Below, piece by piece: positions 1-10,406 of a DNA stretch of 45,016 nt. The position numbers and the translations under genes are program-made. Position 1 is the stretch's first letter, and each line of letters begins with the position of its first letter. The notes under the pieces were generated by a model that was given only the letters and a program-made list of their open reading frames with translations, was not told the DNA's origin and made no database searches. Source of the DNA: Porticoccaceae bacterium (lineage in GTDB: Bacteria; Pseudomonadota; Gammaproteobacteria; Pseudomonadales; Porticoccaceae); NCBI GenBank assembly GCA_029254005.1, contig JAQWYJ010000077.1:1-45016 (forward strand), in the 5' to 3' direction.

Positions 1-746
1 GTTACGGCTATCCCTTTGTTTATTCTCTCGGTGAAAATGTTATCCCTGGGGATGCCCTATACCGCAAGTATATGGGTGATAATCTTGGATGGCAGGATTT
101 TGTTGAAGATTCCGCCAATGAGGTACGATCCGCTTTTGCTGAGCAGGGTGCTTGTCCCGCAGCATCGGCACATAACTACAATGCAGGGCTTGTAGCGGGG
201 CACAACTGTGTATTTTTGTCGATCGAAGATGGCGGACCCAATGATGCTGACGGCCAAGCTAACGGCACACTAGTAGATCACAGTGGAATAGCGGCCAAAT
301 ATGTAGGTACTCCCAGTTTGAATAGCTTAGTAATATTGAATGATGATAATTTGATGGCTGATGGTACTGACACCACAACCATAACGGTAATTGTTTATGA
401 TGATCAGCTGGTACCATTACAACATATGAATATTACAGGTCTATCTGATTTCCGTGGTATTGTCATTAGCGACTTTGTGGAACAAGACAGAGGGCGCTAT
501 ACCGCAAAATTGACGGTGGGCGGTGTAGCGGGAAGAGGTCCAATTAAAGTAGTTATAGATAATGGTGAGGTAGCCATAACACTAATATCTGAAAAATTAT
601 TACTTTATGCAGTGCCTGTAGCCAAGGTGTCTTCTGGTGGCGGATGCACTGTAGCCACCAAGTCAAATGGTGACGCTTCGTTATCACTGTGCCTAATAAT
701 GGTTTTTTTGTTGCGAATACGCAGACGATATCAGTTAGCCAAATAG
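1..746 (+). CDS. C-terminal part of a secreted choice-of-anchor U / Ig-like protein with a GGGC sorting tag (5' truncated by window)
   Basis: The reading frame is open from base 3 and runs off the left edge, so only the last ~248 residues are seen. The visible N-terminal part contains an acidic Asp/Gly-rich stretch (IEDGGPNDADGQANG) followed by LVDHSG. This resembles the end of the choice-of-anchor U domain found in surface proteins. A bacterial Ig/invasin-like beta-sandwich follows (around LVILNDDNLMADGTDTTTIT). The end is a tripartite sorting signal: SSGGGC, a short hydrophobic segment (LSLCLIMVFLL) and a basic tail (RIRRRYQ). Such tails direct proteins to an intramembrane protease or sortase and to the cell surface. 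Which sortase is involved cannot be told from this window. The gene is convergent with the TPR gene downstream. The ATG at 72 is internal and is not the true start. Function beyond a surface or secreted role is unknown. Confidence 0.75.
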   Translation, partial: YGYPFVYSLGENVIPGDALYRKYMGDNLGWQDFVEDSANEVRSAFAEQGACPAASAHNYNAGLVAGHNCVFLSIEDGGPNDADGQANGTLVDHSGIAAKYVGTPSLNSLVILNDDNLMADGTDTTTITVIVYDDQLVPLQHMNITGLSDFRGIVISDFVEQDRGRYTAKLTVGGVAGRGPIKVVIDNGEVAITLISEKLLLYAVPVAKVSSGGGCTVATKSNGDASLSLCLIMVFLLRIRRRYQLAK

Positions 747-867
747 TCTGCTTGTTGTTGGGCTTTTACAACCTATTTTTACGATATCGATGTTGATGTC
801 GAACTCTTACAGCAAGCTACAGATTTTGTGTAGATCACCCTTCGACAAAATTTATAACTGGATAAAT

Positions 868-2565
868 TTATATACGAGAGCGCAATAATTTGGTGTCGGC
901 ATTGCGCCAAGCGTACTTAAAGTCGTTGCCTACTTGTTCAGCTTCTTTTAGTTTGCCTTGGGAGCTAAGACTCTGCCATAAACCAAATAGCGCCCAACCA
1001 TTGTTTTTATGCCAGTCTAAGTCTTGCCTATATATAACTTCTGCTTCTGCAGCTCGGCCGGCCTCCAATAGAGCATCCCCGAGGTAGTGTCTTATAGGTT
1101 GAGGCCAGTCAGGTGGTTCGATATAGGCATTCTTATCTTCAATAAGGATGGCTGCTTGATAGTCTTTTATAGCGCCATTAAGGTCTCCACTAGCCTGCTT
1201 GATTTCACCCGAAAGAGCCGCTGCTGCCAATTTTAGAATAGACGAAACTGGAGTGGGGCCAACTCGATTCTGGTCAATATCCTTGAGGATTGTTATATTT
1301 AATATCGACTCTAGTTCAAAACGGGCTGCATTTAGATCGCCACTTGCGATCAGTGCTCCTCCACGACAGTAATGCCAGATACCGTCAAGATAGGGCGTTC
1401 CAGAGGCTAGCGGTTGGCTTTTTAGTATTGATTCCCAGCGACCAAACATTTTATTCACTAAACAGACACTAGATAGGCGCTTTTGGTTTCTTCCCAATTT
1501 ATAGTCGTTTGGATTAATCTTGGATACTAACGTATTTGCTGCTTCAATTGCTGTTAAATAATTTCCTTGAAAGGACGCTGCATATTTTATGAAATCAACG
1601 GCATGGGGTGCATGAATCTTCGCTGATAATGGGTAGGTACCCAAGTTGGGTAAAGGTCTATCACCCCACATTTCTAGGAATTCATTATCAACTTCTTGAG
1701 AGCGAATATTGCTCGCTATAGCTTTATCAAATTGACCAACTCGCACATAGATATGCGAAGGCATGTGCACCATGTGTCCTGCCATAGGCATTGTGGCGGC
1801 TAATCGATCAGCTGATGCAAGTGCACGCTCAGGTTCTCTTGAGGCTTCCATTAAATGAATATAAAGATGGTTGGCACCGGGGTGATCAGGTTGAGAGGCC
1901 ATTGTATTCTCCAGTACCGTCGCCACTTTCCCGGTATCACCTACTGGAGACCCATCATGGTTCCAATAATTCCAGCGACCGATGTTCATAAAAGATGTGG
2001 CATAAAGAGATGCTATGTCAGGGTCATTTGGGTATTTTCTTTGTAGTTTTTCAGTGGCTTTTAGATAAGCAAGGTCGCGCTCATGACTGTCAGAAATAGA
2101 GTTTTGATCATACAACACATATAGCGCGTTTATCATGTCGCGTTCAGTGGGCGTGGCATTGTCAACTAAACGTAGGGCTTTGTTGATGGCTTTTAGTCCT
2201 TCGCCCTTTGGGTCATCTGGCATTCTGCTATAGCGGCTGTTCGGATTTGGCCCCATTGCGTGTGCTAGACCCCAATAGATCATTGGATGCGTTGGATCAT
2301 GCAGCGCTGCTTGTTGGTATGAGGCGATTGATTCAGGAAAGTAAAAGCCCCAAGCGTAACGTAAGCCTTGGTCAAAAAACTGTTGAGCCAGCGTATTTGA
2401 GGTAGAAATAGTGCGGTAATACACCCCAGAGCCTTCGATTAAGATTGCTTTATGGGTGTTGTTTCTTGTCGATTGTGCTGAGTTGGCCGTTGCTACTGAC
2501 GGAAAAACACTAGCGATTAATGCTGCGAACACACAAGGTTTTATATAACGGGCCAATATATTCAT
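868..2565 (-). CDS. Exported tetratricopeptide-repeat protein
   Basis: The 565-residue protein starts with a Sec signal peptide (basic MNILARYIK, hydrophobic core, Ala-rich cleavage region near residue 27), so it should be periplasmic. There is no lipobox. TPR-like helical pairs are visible near the N-terminus (AQQFFDQGLRYAWGFYFPES, then PMIYWGLAHAMGPNPNSRY) and again in the C-terminal third (ASGDLNGAIKDYQAAI, YLGDALLEAGRAAEAEVIY, ALFGLWQSLSSQGKLKEAEQ). Proteins with this layout are common in marine Gammaproteobacteria and Bacteroidetes but have no assigned function. TPR domains usually scaffold protein-protein contacts. The gene lies just downstream of liuE on the same strand with a 72-base gap that holds its own candidate promoter. 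It is therefore probably not a required part of the liu operon. No catalytic motif is visible. Confidence 0.8.
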   Translation of the reverse strand: MNILARYIKPCVFAALIASVFPSVATANSAQSTRNNTHKAILIEGSGVYYRTISTSNTLAQQFFDQGLRYAWGFYFPESIASYQQAALHDPTHPMIYWGLAHAMGPNPNSRYSRMPDDPKGEGLKAINKALRLVDNATPTERDMINALYVLYDQNSISDSHERDLAYLKATEKLQRKYPNDPDIASLYATSFMNIGRWNYWNHDGSPVGDTGKVATVLENTMASQPDHPGANHLYIHLMEASREPERALASADRLAATMPMAGHMVHMPSHIYVRVGQFDKAIASNIRSQEVDNEFLEMWGDRPLPNLGTYPLSAKIHAPHAVDFIKYAASFQGNYLTAIEAANTLVSKINPNDYKLGRNQKRLSSVCLVNKMFGRWESILKSQPLASGTPYLDGIWHYCRGGALIASGDLNAARFELESILNITILKDIDQNRVGPTPVSSILKLAAAALSGEIKQASGDLNGAIKDYQAAILIEDKNAYIEPPDWPQPIRHYLGDALLEAGRAAEAEVIYRQDLDWHKNNGWALFGLWQSLSSQGKLKEAEQVGNDFKYAWRNADTKLLRSRI

Positions 2566-2598
2566 AGGAAAACCTGTAAAAGGATTAAGTCAACAATG

Positions 2599-2627
2599 AG
2601 TATAATCGGTCAATATAGATTTGGTAA
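2599..2627 (-). promoter_or_regulatory. Candidate sigma70 promoter for the TPR gene
   Basis: Read on the minus strand, TTACCA (2627-2622) is followed after 17 bases by TATACT (2604-2599). It lies in the 72-base gap between the liuE stop and the TPR start. The fit is moderate and the call rests on pattern matching only. Confidence 0.4.
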
Positions 2628-2637
2628 ATCGTTAGTT

Positions 2638-3555
2638 CTACCCAGCGGACAACAGAGCATTGGCAACTTTGGAGCCATTAGTTCGATTTAGTGCAGTGGA
2701 TATTGTGTTTCCAGCAATTAATAATTTATCCAGATCTACACCATGCTCAATACCCATTCCATTGAGCATATATATCAGATCTTCACTAGCGACGTTACCT
2801 GATGCGCCCTTAGCATAGGGGCAGCCACCCAAACCAGCTACTGCGCTATCAATCACGGAAATACCCATTTGTAGCGAAATCAAGATGTTCGCTAGCGCTT
2901 GACCATAGGTGTCATGCATATGCATGGCCAGTTTGTCGGCTGAAATTCTGCTCAACAATTCACTCAATAGTGCAGCGGTCGTTGCAGGAGTGCCGACACC
3001 AATAGTGTCACCTAAGGACACTTCATAGCAGCCCATATCTAACAATTGATGTGTAACCTCTGCTACATGCACAGGATCAATGTTGCCTTCGTAGGGACAG
3101 CCAAGGACACAGGATACATAGCCGCGTACGCGAATATTGTTTCTTCGAGCTTTGGCCATGACTGGATTAAACCGTTCTAGGCTCTCTTTGATTGAGCAGT
3201 TGATATTTTTTTGACTAAAGCTTTCTGACGCAGCTGCAAACACGGCAACTTCTTTGATGCCATACTCTAAAGCTCTATTCATACCAATTTTATTAGGTGT
3301 TAGAGCGCTAAAGATGATCTCTGGATAAGTTGGTTGTAGGTTACTACTGATAATATTAAACACCTCATCACTACCGGCCATTTGTGGAACCCACTTTGGA
3401 CTAACAAAACTTCCCGCTTCAATATTGGTTAATCCTGCACTGGCAAGCTGACTAATCAGCTGAACTTTTGTACTTGTTCCTACAGTTTGTTTTTCATTTT
3501 GTAGCCCATCGCGAGGGCCGACTTCAACGATACGCACACGCTTTGGAATGGTCAT
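2638..3555 (-). CDS. liuE: Hydroxymethylglutaryl-CoA lyase
   Basis: This enzyme cleaves 3-hydroxy-3-methylglutaryl-CoA to acetyl-CoA and acetoacetate, the last step of leucine/isovalerate catabolism. At 305 residues it has the usual bacterial length. The N-terminal [11 protein letters not shown] (11-21) is the DRE-TIM-type metal and substrate loop. HMHD (212-215) supplies metal-binding His residues, and [11 protein letters not shown] (240-250) carries the signature catalytic Cys245. The start overlaps the liuD stop by four bases, which implies translational coupling. The gene is last in the liuABCDE order. Homocitrate/isopropylmalate synthases share the fold, but the GLGGCPYA signature and the operon context favour HMG-CoA lyase strongly. 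Confidence 0.96.
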   Translation of the reverse strand: MTIPKRVRIVEVGPRDGLQNEKQTVGTSTKVQLISQLASAGLTNIEAGSFVSPKWVPQMAGSDEVFNIISSNLQPTYPEIIFSALTPNKIGMNRALEYGIKEVAVFAAASESFSQKNINCSIKESLERFNPVMAKARRNNIRVRGYVSCVLGCPYEGNIDPVHVAEVTHQLLDMGCYEVSLGDTIGVGTPATTAALLSELLSRISADKLAMHMHDTYGQALANILISLQMGISVIDSAVAGLGGCPYAKGASGNVASEDLIYMLNGMGIEHGVDLDKLLIAGNTISTALNRTNGSKVANALLSAG

Positions 3556-5456
3556 AGGTCGAACGCCTCAAATGATAATAACTCGGCATCAGCTTCAACC
3601 AGAGAGCCGGCTTGAAAGTAAAATTCAGTAACCACGCCATCGCTCGGTGCTATGACGGTATGCTCCATTTTCATGGCTTCCATGATCACCAGGGTGTCAC
3701 CTTTTTTGACAGTAGCGCCAGCAGTAACCATTAGCGCAATCAAAGTTCCATGCATAGGTGCCTTGAGGTTGTCGCGATCAACATCTTCGTTATTCACTCC
3801 CAAGTCTGGGTATAGTTGACGGCAGTGAAAGAAACCCTCAGGGGTGAATAAATCAAAGCCGTCGTTTTTAGACGCAATGGTTGAATGGCTCAGGTCAGCA
3901 TAGCTCTCCGCTGATAACACACATTCGTTCTGCTGTATTTCCATTCTAATAACAGACATTGGCCGCCCCCAGTTGTTATTTAAATGCCACGGTGAGTTAG
4001 CCTCATTGGATTGTTTCGCGATTTTAGTAGCATCGTCGTGGCGAAGATTGAAAATAGCAGATGCCGCTAGTGGTGCAGCGTAGTCAAGGTCTTGTTGACG
4101 TTGACGGAATATTTCATCGTGATGATGTTGTATAAATCCAGTGTCTACATCGCCATCTCGAAAGGCTTGACTAGTGGCTAGATTGTAAAGAAACCCAATA
4201 TTGGTTGTTACACCTGCAATGCGGTATTTACTCAGAGCTTCGGTTAGGCGAGTAAGCGCTTTTGCTCGAGTGGTGCCCCAGACAATGAGTTTGGCAATCA
4301 TGGGGTCATAATAGATACTAACCTCATCACCTTGCACAACACCTGTATCGACTCGAATATAGCTACCTTCTGAGGGCGGCTTTAATAGACTTAGCCGTCC
4401 GGTCGCTGGTAGGAAATCATTGTCAGGATCTTCTGCATAAATGCGCGCTTCAAAAGCATGGCCATTGATCTTTAATTGCTCTTGTGAGCAGGGCAGCGAC
4501 TGGCCAGCCGCCACAATAAGTTGCCAAGCGACTAGATCTTGCCCACTGATCATTTCAGTGACAGGATGCTCAACCTGAAGTCGAGTGTTCATTTCCATAA
4601 AAAAGAAATCACCACGGCTGTCTAAGAGAAACTCGACCGTTCCTGCGCCCTCATAATTGATTGCACGGGCTGCTTTTATTGCTGCGGCACCCATTTTTTG
4701 ACGTAATTCAAGGGTCATACCAGGTGCGGGCGCTTCTTCGATCACTTTTTGATGTCGACGCTGTACCGAGCAGTCACGCTCAAATAGATAAACTGCATTT
4801 TGATGGCTATCACAAAAGACTTGAATTTCCACATGTCGTGGCTTGAGAAGATACTTTTCGACCAACATTAAGTCATCATTGAAGCTGCTTAATGCCTCAC
4901 GCTTAGCTGCAATTAATGCTTGATCGAACTCCTCTGCGCAATGAACTGCCCGCATCCCTTTGCCACCGCCACCCGCTGCTGCTTTGAGTAGCACCGGGTA
5001 GCCCATTTTTTCAGCTTCGCTTTTCAGTAAGGCAGAGTTTTGATCATCACCATGATAGCCAGGCACTAAGGGGACATCGGCATTAGCCATAATAGTTTTA
5101 GCTGCAGACTTAGAGCCCATGGCCAAAATAGCATCAATCGGCGGGCCAATAAATGTGATGTTATGCACGGCGCACTGACGACAAAACTCAGCATTTTCAG
5201 ACAGAAATCCATACCCCGGATGCACTGCTTGAGCGCCTGTTTCTGTAGCTGCTTGTATAATTTTATTAACCACTAAATAGGATTCTTTAGAGGGCGCGGC
5301 TCCAATGTAAACGGCTTCATCAGCCATTTTGACATGAAGAGCACTGCTATCGGCATCGCTAAAGACGGCGACAGTTGCAATACCCATTTCACGGGCTGTT
5401 TTAATAATTCGGCAAGCAATTTCGCCCCGATTGGCAATTAGTATTTTAGTAAACAT
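3552..5456 (-). CDS. liuD: Methylcrotonyl-CoA carboxylase alpha (biotin-carrying) subunit
   Basis: The protein carries out the ATP-dependent carboxylation of biotin that is then used to make 3-methylglutaconyl-CoA from 3-methylcrotonyl-CoA. Its 634 residues hold a biotin carboxylase module from the N-terminus ([13 protein letters not shown]; Gly-rich [16 protein letters not shown]-grasp loop; [31 protein letters not shown]). A linker domain follows, then a C-terminal biotinyl domain with EAMKMEH, the modified Lys being about residue 596. The length fits MCC alpha better than acetyl-CoA carboxylase AccC (~450). The neighbouring carboxyltransferase LiuB completes the complex. The start is nine bases after the liuC stop. 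Propionyl-CoA carboxylase alpha is the main alternative, and operon context argues against it. Confidence 0.95.
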   Translation of the reverse strand: MFTKILIANRGEIACRIIKTAREMGIATVAVFSDADSSALHVKMADEAVYIGAAPSKESYLVVNKIIQAATETGAQAVHPGYGFLSENAEFCRQCAVHNITFIGPPIDAILAMGSKSAAKTIMANADVPLVPGYHGDDQNSALLKSEAEKMGYPVLLKAAAGGGGKGMRAVHCAEEFDQALIAAKREALSSFNDDLMLVEKYLLKPRHVEIQVFCDSHQNAVYLFERDCSVQRRHQKVIEEAPAPGMTLELRQKMGAAAIKAARAINYEGAGTVEFLLDSRGDFFFMEMNTRLQVEHPVTEMISGQDLVAWQLIVAAGQSLPCSQEQLKINGHAFEARIYAEDPDNDFLPATGRLSLLKPPSEGSYIRVDTGVVQGDEVSIYYDPMIAKLIVWGTTRAKALTRLTEALSKYRIAGVTTNIGFLYNLATSQAFRDGDVDTGFIQHHHDEIFRQRQQDLDYAAPLAASAIFNLRHDDATKIAKQSNEANSPWHLNNNWGRPMSVIRMEIQQNECVLSAESYADLSHSTIASKNDGFDLFTPEGFFHCRQLYPDLGVNNEDVDRDNLKAPMHGTLIALMVTAGATVKKGDTLVIMEAMKMEHTVIAPSDGVVTEFYFQAGSLVEADAELLSFEAFDL

Positions 5457-5464
5457 GGTAGGTG

Positions 5465-6250
5465 TTAGTCCTTTGGCCAGTTGGGCTTTCGTTTGTCTAA
5501 AAAGGCGCTTATACCTTCCTGTCCCTGAGCGCTTACCCGAGTGCTGGCAATCATCTCACAGGTGTGTTCAATCAGCGTTGAGTCAATGGATTTACCACTC
5601 ACAGCAAAGACTAGCTGTTTAGCAGAGGCAACAGCTTCAGGGCCATTGCAGAGTATTGCCATGATTAGTTTTTCTACTTTGTCATCCAGTAGCTGTTTAT
5701 CAACTGCTTCGTGAATTAGGTCTATTTGTACTGCAGTATTGGCATCAAAGCGTTCTGCCGTCATAAAGTATCGCCTTGCATGGCGCTCTCCAATGGCGGC
5801 AATCACGTAGGGACTAATAGTTGAGGGAACTAAACCAATTTTAACTTCACTGAGAGCAAAGCTAGCATTAAATGACGATACGGCTATATCGCAACAGCTG
5901 ATAAGTCCAACGGCACCGCCAAAGGCCGCTCCCTGCACTTTAGCAATGGTAGGCATAGGCATTTGATGAAGAGCTTTAAGCATTGCAGCTAATGCATGTG
6001 CATCGTTTAGATTTTGTTGATATGAATAACTGGCCATGCGCTTCATCCAATTAAGATCGGCCCCCGCCGAGAAGCTTTTGCCCTCTGATTTTAGCAACAT
6101 GATGCGCACCTTTGCATTGACTGCGAGAGCATTAAATGCATCGGTAAGTTCAATAATCATCTGATCATCAAACGCATTGTGCTTGTCAGGATTGTTAAGG
6201 GTCACCTGAGCAATGCCGCGGCTATCAATTTGAGTGATGACTTTATTCAT
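5465..6250 (-). CDS. liuC: Methylglutaconyl-CoA hydratase (crotonase family)
   Basis: This hydrates 3-methylglutaconyl-CoA to HMG-CoA, linking the carboxylase LiuBD to the lyase LiuE. The 261-residue protein has the crotonase fold: a SFSAGADLNWMKRM oxyanion-hole strand, a second oxyanion-hole segment AAFGGAVGLISCCD, and LSEVKIGLVPSTISPYV. The last resembles the segment around the catalytic Glu of methylglutaconyl-CoA hydratases. The position between liuB and liuD is the standard one in proteobacterial liu clusters. From sequence alone crotonases are easily confused, so the substrate is assigned from context. Confidence 0.92.
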   Translation of the reverse strand: MNKVITQIDSRGIAQVTLNNPDKHNAFDDQMIIELTDAFNALAVNAKVRIMLLKSEGKSFSAGADLNWMKRMASYSYQQNLNDAHALAAMLKALHQMPMPTIAKVQGAAFGGAVGLISCCDIAVSSFNASFALSEVKIGLVPSTISPYVIAAIGERHARRYFMTAERFDANTAVQIDLIHEAVDKQLLDDKVEKLIMAILCNGPEAVASAKQLVFAVSGKSIDSTLIEHTCEMIASTRVSAQGQEGISAFLDKRKPNWPKD

Positions 6251-6281
6251 GACTATTTTTTAATCTCAGTATAGGTTGCAC

Positions 6282-7889
6282 TTACATTCTAAAGACACCA
6301 AATTTGGTATCCTCAATGACTCGGTTATGACTGGCAGAAATTGACAGGCCTAACACCATGCGAGTATCTGCAGGGTCAATTACACCGTCATCCCAAAGCC
6401 GCGCAGAGGCATAGTAGGGATGTCCTTGATGCTCATAATTCTCAATAATCGGCTGTTTGAAGCTTGCTTCATCCTCAGGGCTCCAATCAGTACCATCGCG
6501 TTCATATTTGTCTCTGGTGACCTGAGCCAGCACACCGGCTGCCTGCTCGCCACCCATAACAGAAATACGCGCATTGGGCCACATAAACATAAATCGTGGA
6601 TCATAGGCGCGACCGCACATGCCGTAATTACCAGCGCCAAAAGAGCCGCCAATCAATATGGTAAATTTAGGCACATTTGCGGTGGCAACGGCGGTTACCA
6701 TTTTGGCGCCATGCTTGGCGATACCATCGTTTTCAGATTGCTTACCAACCATAAATCCGGTGATATTTTGTAAAAAAACCAATGGAATTTTACGCTGGGC
6801 ACACAATTCAATAAAGTGCGCGCCTTTTTGAGCAGATTCACCAAAGAGAATCCCATTGTTGGCGACAATTCCCACCGGATAACCAAAGATATGCGCAAAT
6901 CCGCACACCAGTGTGGTTCCGTACAGCGCCTTAAACTCATCGAAATCTGAGCCGTCGACGGTCCGTGCAATGATCTCGCGGACATCATAAGATTTACGCG
7001 AATCTGCAGGCACAATGCCGTAGATTTCCTGGGAAGCATAGACTGGGTCAATAGCTTTTTTTAGATCACCATTGATGGGTTTGACTCGATTAAGCCTTGA
7101 TATTGCTTTACGTACCAGATCTAGCGCATGATGATCATTGTTAGCCAAATGGTCGGCAACGCCAGAAATGCGTGCATGCACCTCGCCACCACCAAGGTCT
7201 TCAGCAGTGACCACTTCACCCGTGGCCGCTTTGACTAAGGGCGGTCCAGCCAGAAAAATAGTACCCTGTTCTCTAACAATAATGGACTCATCAGCCATAG
7301 CAGGAACATAGGCGCCACCGGCAGTACAGGAGCCCATAACCGCGGCAATTTGCGGAATATTTTGCGCTGACATGTTAGCCTGGTTAAAAAAGATTCGCCC
7401 AAAATGCTCTCTATCGGGGAATACGTCGTCTTGCCTAGGAAGATTAGCACCACCAGAGTCGACCAAGTAAATGCAGGGTAAGTTGTTCTCTGCGGCAATA
7501 GCTTGGGCGCGCAGGTGTTTTTTTACAGTAAGGGGATAGTAGCTTCCGCCTTTTACGGTAGCATCGTTGGCAACGATGACGCATTCTTGGCCACTGACAC
7601 GACCAATGCCAGTAATAATGCCAGCAGCAGGCACTTCCTCAGGATAAACATCATGTGCCGCTAATGCTGACAATTCTAGAAACGGTGATCCAGCATCCAA
7701 TAACCCGTCAACACGCTCTCGAGGAAGTAACTTACCACGGCTAACATGGCGTTCACAGGATTGGATGCCACCGCCCTTAGAAATATGGGCTAGCTTAGTT
7801 TTTAGATCGTCGACCTTGACTTGCATGGCGTTTGTATTAGTTACAAATTCTTTACTGTTCGTGTTGAGTTTACTGTTGATTACCGACAT
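6282..7889 (-). CDS. liuB: Methylcrotonyl-CoA carboxylase beta (carboxyltransferase) subunit
   Basis: The beta subunit transfers CO2 from biotin on LiuD to 3-methylcrotonyl-CoA. It has 535 residues, typical of MCC beta. Both halves of the carboxyltransferase fold are present. The N-half has [36 protein letters not shown] and [15 protein letters not shown]; this stretch, with PRQDDVFPD, is characteristic of MCC rather than propionyl-CoA carboxylase. The C-half has [22 protein letters not shown] and [20 protein letters not shown], with the oxyanion-type glycines of the second crotonase fold. It follows liuA by nine bases and precedes liuC by 31. Several long ORFs in other frames within it are shadows. 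Confidence 0.96.
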   Translation of the reverse strand: MSVINSKLNTNSKEFVTNTNAMQVKVDDLKTKLAHISKGGGIQSCERHVSRGKLLPRERVDGLLDAGSPFLELSALAAHDVYPEEVPAAGIITGIGRVSGQECVIVANDATVKGGSYYPLTVKKHLRAQAIAAENNLPCIYLVDSGGANLPRQDDVFPDREHFGRIFFNQANMSAQNIPQIAAVMGSCTAGGAYVPAMADESIIVREQGTIFLAGPPLVKAATGEVVTAEDLGGGEVHARISGVADHLANNDHHALDLVRKAISRLNRVKPINGDLKKAIDPVYASQEIYGIVPADSRKSYDVREIIARTVDGSDFDEFKALYGTTLVCGFAHIFGYPVGIVANNGILFGESAQKGAHFIELCAQRKIPLVFLQNITGFMVGKQSENDGIAKHGAKMVTAVATANVPKFTILIGGSFGAGNYGMCGRAYDPRFMFMWPNARISVMGGEQAAGVLAQVTRDKYERDGTDWSPEDEASFKQPIIENYEHQGHPYYASARLWDDGVIDPADTRMVLGLSISASHNRVIEDTKFGVFRM

Positions 7890-7898
7890 AGAAACTCC

Positions 7899-9068
7899 TC
7901 AAACGGTTTCAGCAAAAAGTTCGCGGCCAATCAACATGCGTCGTACTTCAGAGGTGCCGGCGCCAATTTCATAGAGTTTAGCGTCACGCAATAACCGAGC
8001 AGCTGGATAGTCATTGGTATAGCCATTACCGCCAAGTGCCTGAATGGCCTGCAGGGCCATCTGTGTGGCTTTCTCAGCAGTAAATAAGATGACTGCAGCG
8101 GCATCTTTGCGTGAGTCTTGGCCAAGATCACAGGCTCTGGCAACCGCATATAGATAAGCCCGCGAGGCATTTAAATCTGCGTACATATCGGCAATCTTGC
8201 CTTGCATAAGCTGAAATTGGCCAACCGGTTGGTCGAATTGCTTGCGTTCATGAATGTAGGGCATTACTACATCTAGACAGGCCTGCATTATGCCTACTGG
8301 TCCGCCAGATAATACAGTACGCTCATAATCAAGACCTGACATAAGAACTGCGACGCCACGACCTTCTCCGCCAAGAATGTTTTCAGCAGGAACCTCACAG
8401 TTTTCGAACACAAGTTCGCAGGTATTTGACCCCCGCATGCCCAATTTATCGAGTTTTTGTTGGCGAGAGAAGCCAGGATAGTTGCGTTCCACAATGAAAG
8501 CAGTAATGCCTTTAGAACCTAAGGTAGTGTCAGTTTTTGCATAAATGATGTAAGTGTCTGCGTCTGGTCCATTGGTAATCCACATTTTGCTCCCATTGAG
8601 CACGTAGTAATTGCCATGCTTTTCAGCTTTGAGCTTCATACTTACTACATCTGAGCCTGCATTGGGTTCACTCATGGCCAGTGCTCCAATATGCTCACCG
8701 GAACAGAGCTTAGGTAGATATTTGTGCTTTTGCTCTTCGGTACCGTTTTTGTGAAGCTGATTTACACACAGGTTTGAGTGCGCACCATAGGACAAGCCAA
8801 CTGAAGCGGATGCTCTGGAGATTTCCTCCATGGCAATACAATGGGCTAAATAACCCATATTGGTTCCGCCGTATTGCTCTGCTACGGTAATTCCAAGCAA
8901 TCCCATATCGCCAAGTTTTAACCATAGGTCCATCGGAAACTCGTTGCCGCTATCAATGCTAGCAGCTCGCGGGGCGATTTCTTTGCGACAAAATTGAAAA
9001 ACGCTGTTTCGGAGCATATCGTTATCTTCACCAAGATTAAAATTTAATGTGGGATAGCTGGTATTCAT
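7899..9068 (-). CDS. liuA: Isovaleryl-CoA dehydrogenase
   Basis: A flavoprotein that oxidises isovaleryl-CoA to 3-methylcrotonyl-CoA and passes electrons to ETF. The 389-residue acyl-CoA dehydrogenase shows the N-terminal helical domain, the FAD/substrate segment [17 protein letters not shown] (129-145), and [17 protein letters not shown]. The helix [19 protein letters not shown] places the candidate catalytic Glu at 249; isovaleryl-CoA dehydrogenases carry their base in this helix instead of near the C-terminus as in medium- and short-chain enzymes. The C-terminal [19 protein letters not shown] is also typical. The start overlaps the liuR stop by four bases, so regulator and first enzyme are coupled. 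Confidence 0.96.
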   Translation of the reverse strand: MNTSYPTLNFNLGEDNDMLRNSVFQFCRKEIAPRAASIDSGNEFPMDLWLKLGDMGLLGITVAEQYGGTNMGYLAHCIAMEEISRASASVGLSYGAHSNLCVNQLHKNGTEEQKHKYLPKLCSGEHIGALAMSEPNAGSDVVSMKLKAEKHGNYYVLNGSKMWITNGPDADTYIIYAKTDTTLGSKGITAFIVERNYPGFSRQQKLDKLGMRGSNTCELVFENCEVPAENILGGEGRGVAVLMSGLDYERTVLSGGPVGIMQACLDVVMPYIHERKQFDQPVGQFQLMQGKIADMYADLNASRAYLYAVARACDLGQDSRKDAAAVILFTAEKATQMALQAIQALGGNGYTNDYPAARLLRDAKLYEIGAGTSEVRRMLIGRELFAETV

Positions 9069-9472
9069 GAGGTATTCCTAGATATGTTAGTAAGTGACTG
9101 AAAACAATCAGTTTCAGCTTTTTTTAGATCTTCAAGAAGATTCTTAATGTCATCTAATTTCTGATGGAGTTTTTCCCGCTGTTGATTAATAGCCTCGATT
9201 AGACTGTTAAGTTGTTCTGTATTACTTTTGCCAGGCTCATACATGTCAATGATTTGTCGAGAATCTTCGAGAGATAGTCCTAGTCGCTTGCCTCTCAGTA
9301 TCAGTCGAAGTCTAGTACGATCTGCGGCACTATAGACTCTCGTTTGGCCACGTCTAGATGGGCTGAGCAGGCCGATATCCTCGTAATAGCGAGCGGTACG
9401 AGGAGTAACCTCAAATTCTTTACACAGATCAGAAATGCTGTATTCCGAAGAGTGGGTGACAATCTTTGTCAT
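9065..9472 (-). CDS. liuR: MerR-family regulator of the liu operon
   Basis: The 135-residue protein has the MerR winged helix at its N-terminus ([20 protein letters not shown], then [17 protein letters not shown]), a second helix-turn-helix part ([19 protein letters not shown]), and a long dimerisation coiled coil (residues ~80-128). No effector-binding Cys cluster of the metal-sensing MerR members is seen. LiuR proteins sense a pathway intermediate and control leucine/isovalerate genes in many Proteobacteria. Being the first gene of the operon, with its promoter/operator just upstream, it is likely autoregulated. No strong Shine-Dalgarno sequence precedes its ATG. Confidence 0.92.
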   Translation of the reverse strand: MTKIVTHSSEYSISDLCKEFEVTPRTARYYEDIGLLSPSRRGQTRVYSAADRTRLRLILRGKRLGLSLEDSRQIIDMYEPGKSNTEQLNSLIEAINQQREKLHQKLDDIKNLLEDLKKAETDCFQSLTNISRNTS

Positions 9473-9505
9473 AGGTATTACTCGCTGGATTTGGGGCTTA
9501 ACTAC

Positions 9506-9540
9506 AGTTTAGGCCTATATTACGTTAACGTCAACGTCAA
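9506..9540 (-). promoter_or_regulatory. liu operon promoter with LiuR-type operator (tandem TTGACG hexamers)
   Basis: On the minus strand three hexamers stand head to tail: TTGACG (9540-9535), TTGACG (9534-9529) and TTAACG (9528-9523), followed by TAA. The core ACGTTAACGT (9522-9531) is a perfect palindrome and resembles the ACGTTnACGT-type sites I associate with LiuR. The inner TTGACG is 17 bases from TAAACT (9511-9506), giving a plausible sigma70 promoter whose -35 lies inside the operator. Transcription would begin near 9499, about 27 bases before liuR. Confidence 0.65.
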
Positions 9541-9657
9541 TTATTCTTGGTCACTACCGTATCTAGGGCTGTTAAAACTGTTGGAGTATGTCATCGTTCT
9601 ATTAAAAAAGTGCGCAATGGCATTATTTTTTTGATAATTTAAACTGGTGACAGACTA

Positions 9658-9686
9658 TTGTACTTGCCTATATATTGCTTGATACT
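9658..9686 (+). promoter_or_regulatory. Candidate promoter for the Lrp-type regulator
   Basis: TTGTAC (9658-9663), a 17-base spacer and GATACT (9681-9686). The predicted start of transcription (~9693) coincides with the ATG at 9692, which argues that translation begins at the GTG at 9722 instead. Confidence 0.4.
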
Positions 9687-9721
9687 CACAAATGGTTTCG
9701 GTTTTTAGGTGGTTCATCGTC

Positions 9722-10162
9722 GTGCGACTAGAATTAGATGATTTTGATAATAAGATTATTCAGGCATTAACAAGTAATGCACGACTATCGGTGAGTGATA
9801 TATCTCGTCATGTGAATCTATCTCGTAATGCGGTGACTCATCGCATGAACAAGTTAGAAAAATCTGGCGTTATTAAAGGTTATAAAGTGATCTTAGGCGA
9901 TGGCCTGCCGGTTAATGAAACAGTAGTTGCCATTATGATGGTTTATCGCAAAGACCGTATGCGGGATACCGAGGTAATTAAGTATGCAGCTAAGGTACCC
10001 GAAATAGTGTCTTGTTACATCATGAGCGGGGATTATGATGTGATACTTAACGTTCAAGCGCGCTCCCACGATCGTGTTCACGAAATATGGAAATCGGTGA
10101 GCGGCTTAGATAGCGTTGATGATACCCATACGACTTTTGCATTATCTACTGTTAAAATGTAG
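9722..10162 (+). CDS. Lrp/AsnC-family transcriptional regulator, likely controlling the downstream dehydrogenase pair
   Basis: The protein has an N-terminal helix-turn-helix (LDDFDNKIIQALTSNARLSV, then VNLSRNAVTHRMNKLEKSGVIKGYKV) and a C-terminal RAM effector domain (VPEIVSCYIMSGDYDVILNV). I choose the GTG at 9722 as start (146 residues). An AGGTGG Shine-Dalgarno lies nine bases before it, Lrp proteins usually begin with a short LDxxDxxI segment, and the ATG at 9692 adds ten unrelated residues (MVSVFRWFIV) and falls at the predicted transcription start. It stands 244 bases upstream of, and in the same direction as, the homoserine dehydrogenase and aldehyde dehydrogenase. Lrp members of this kind normally sense an amino acid and control adjacent catabolic genes. 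The effector is unknown. Confidence 0.88.
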   Translation: MRLELDDFDNKIIQALTSNARLSVSDISRHVNLSRNAVTHRMNKLEKSGVIKGYKVILGDGLPVNETVVAIMMVYRKDRMRDTEVIKYAAKVPEIVSCYIMSGDYDVILNVQARSHDRVHEIWKSVSGLDSVDDTHTTFALSTVKM

Positions 10163-10406
10163 CAACTGTTTGTGTTTCATTTATTTCTTGTGTGTTTCTA
10201 GTTTTTCACTCAAATGCTTTTGATTACTGGCATTTTTACGATTCGTTTTTAAAACATTTAATTAATCTCTTCATTGCTTATTTTGCATATGCATATTACC
10301 CATCAGTATCGTCATTTTGACCATAGCTTTGGTTATTTCGGGCATGTTATCTGATATTTTAATTTGTAATAGTACTGCCCAAAATTAATTTACCTAGGAT
10401 GGCACT

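Noticed and set aside
6420-6773. A 117-residue plus-strand ORF inside liuB
   Set aside because: It is antisense to a strongly conserved carboxyltransferase, has no recognisable domain and no ribosome binding site. Shadow frame.
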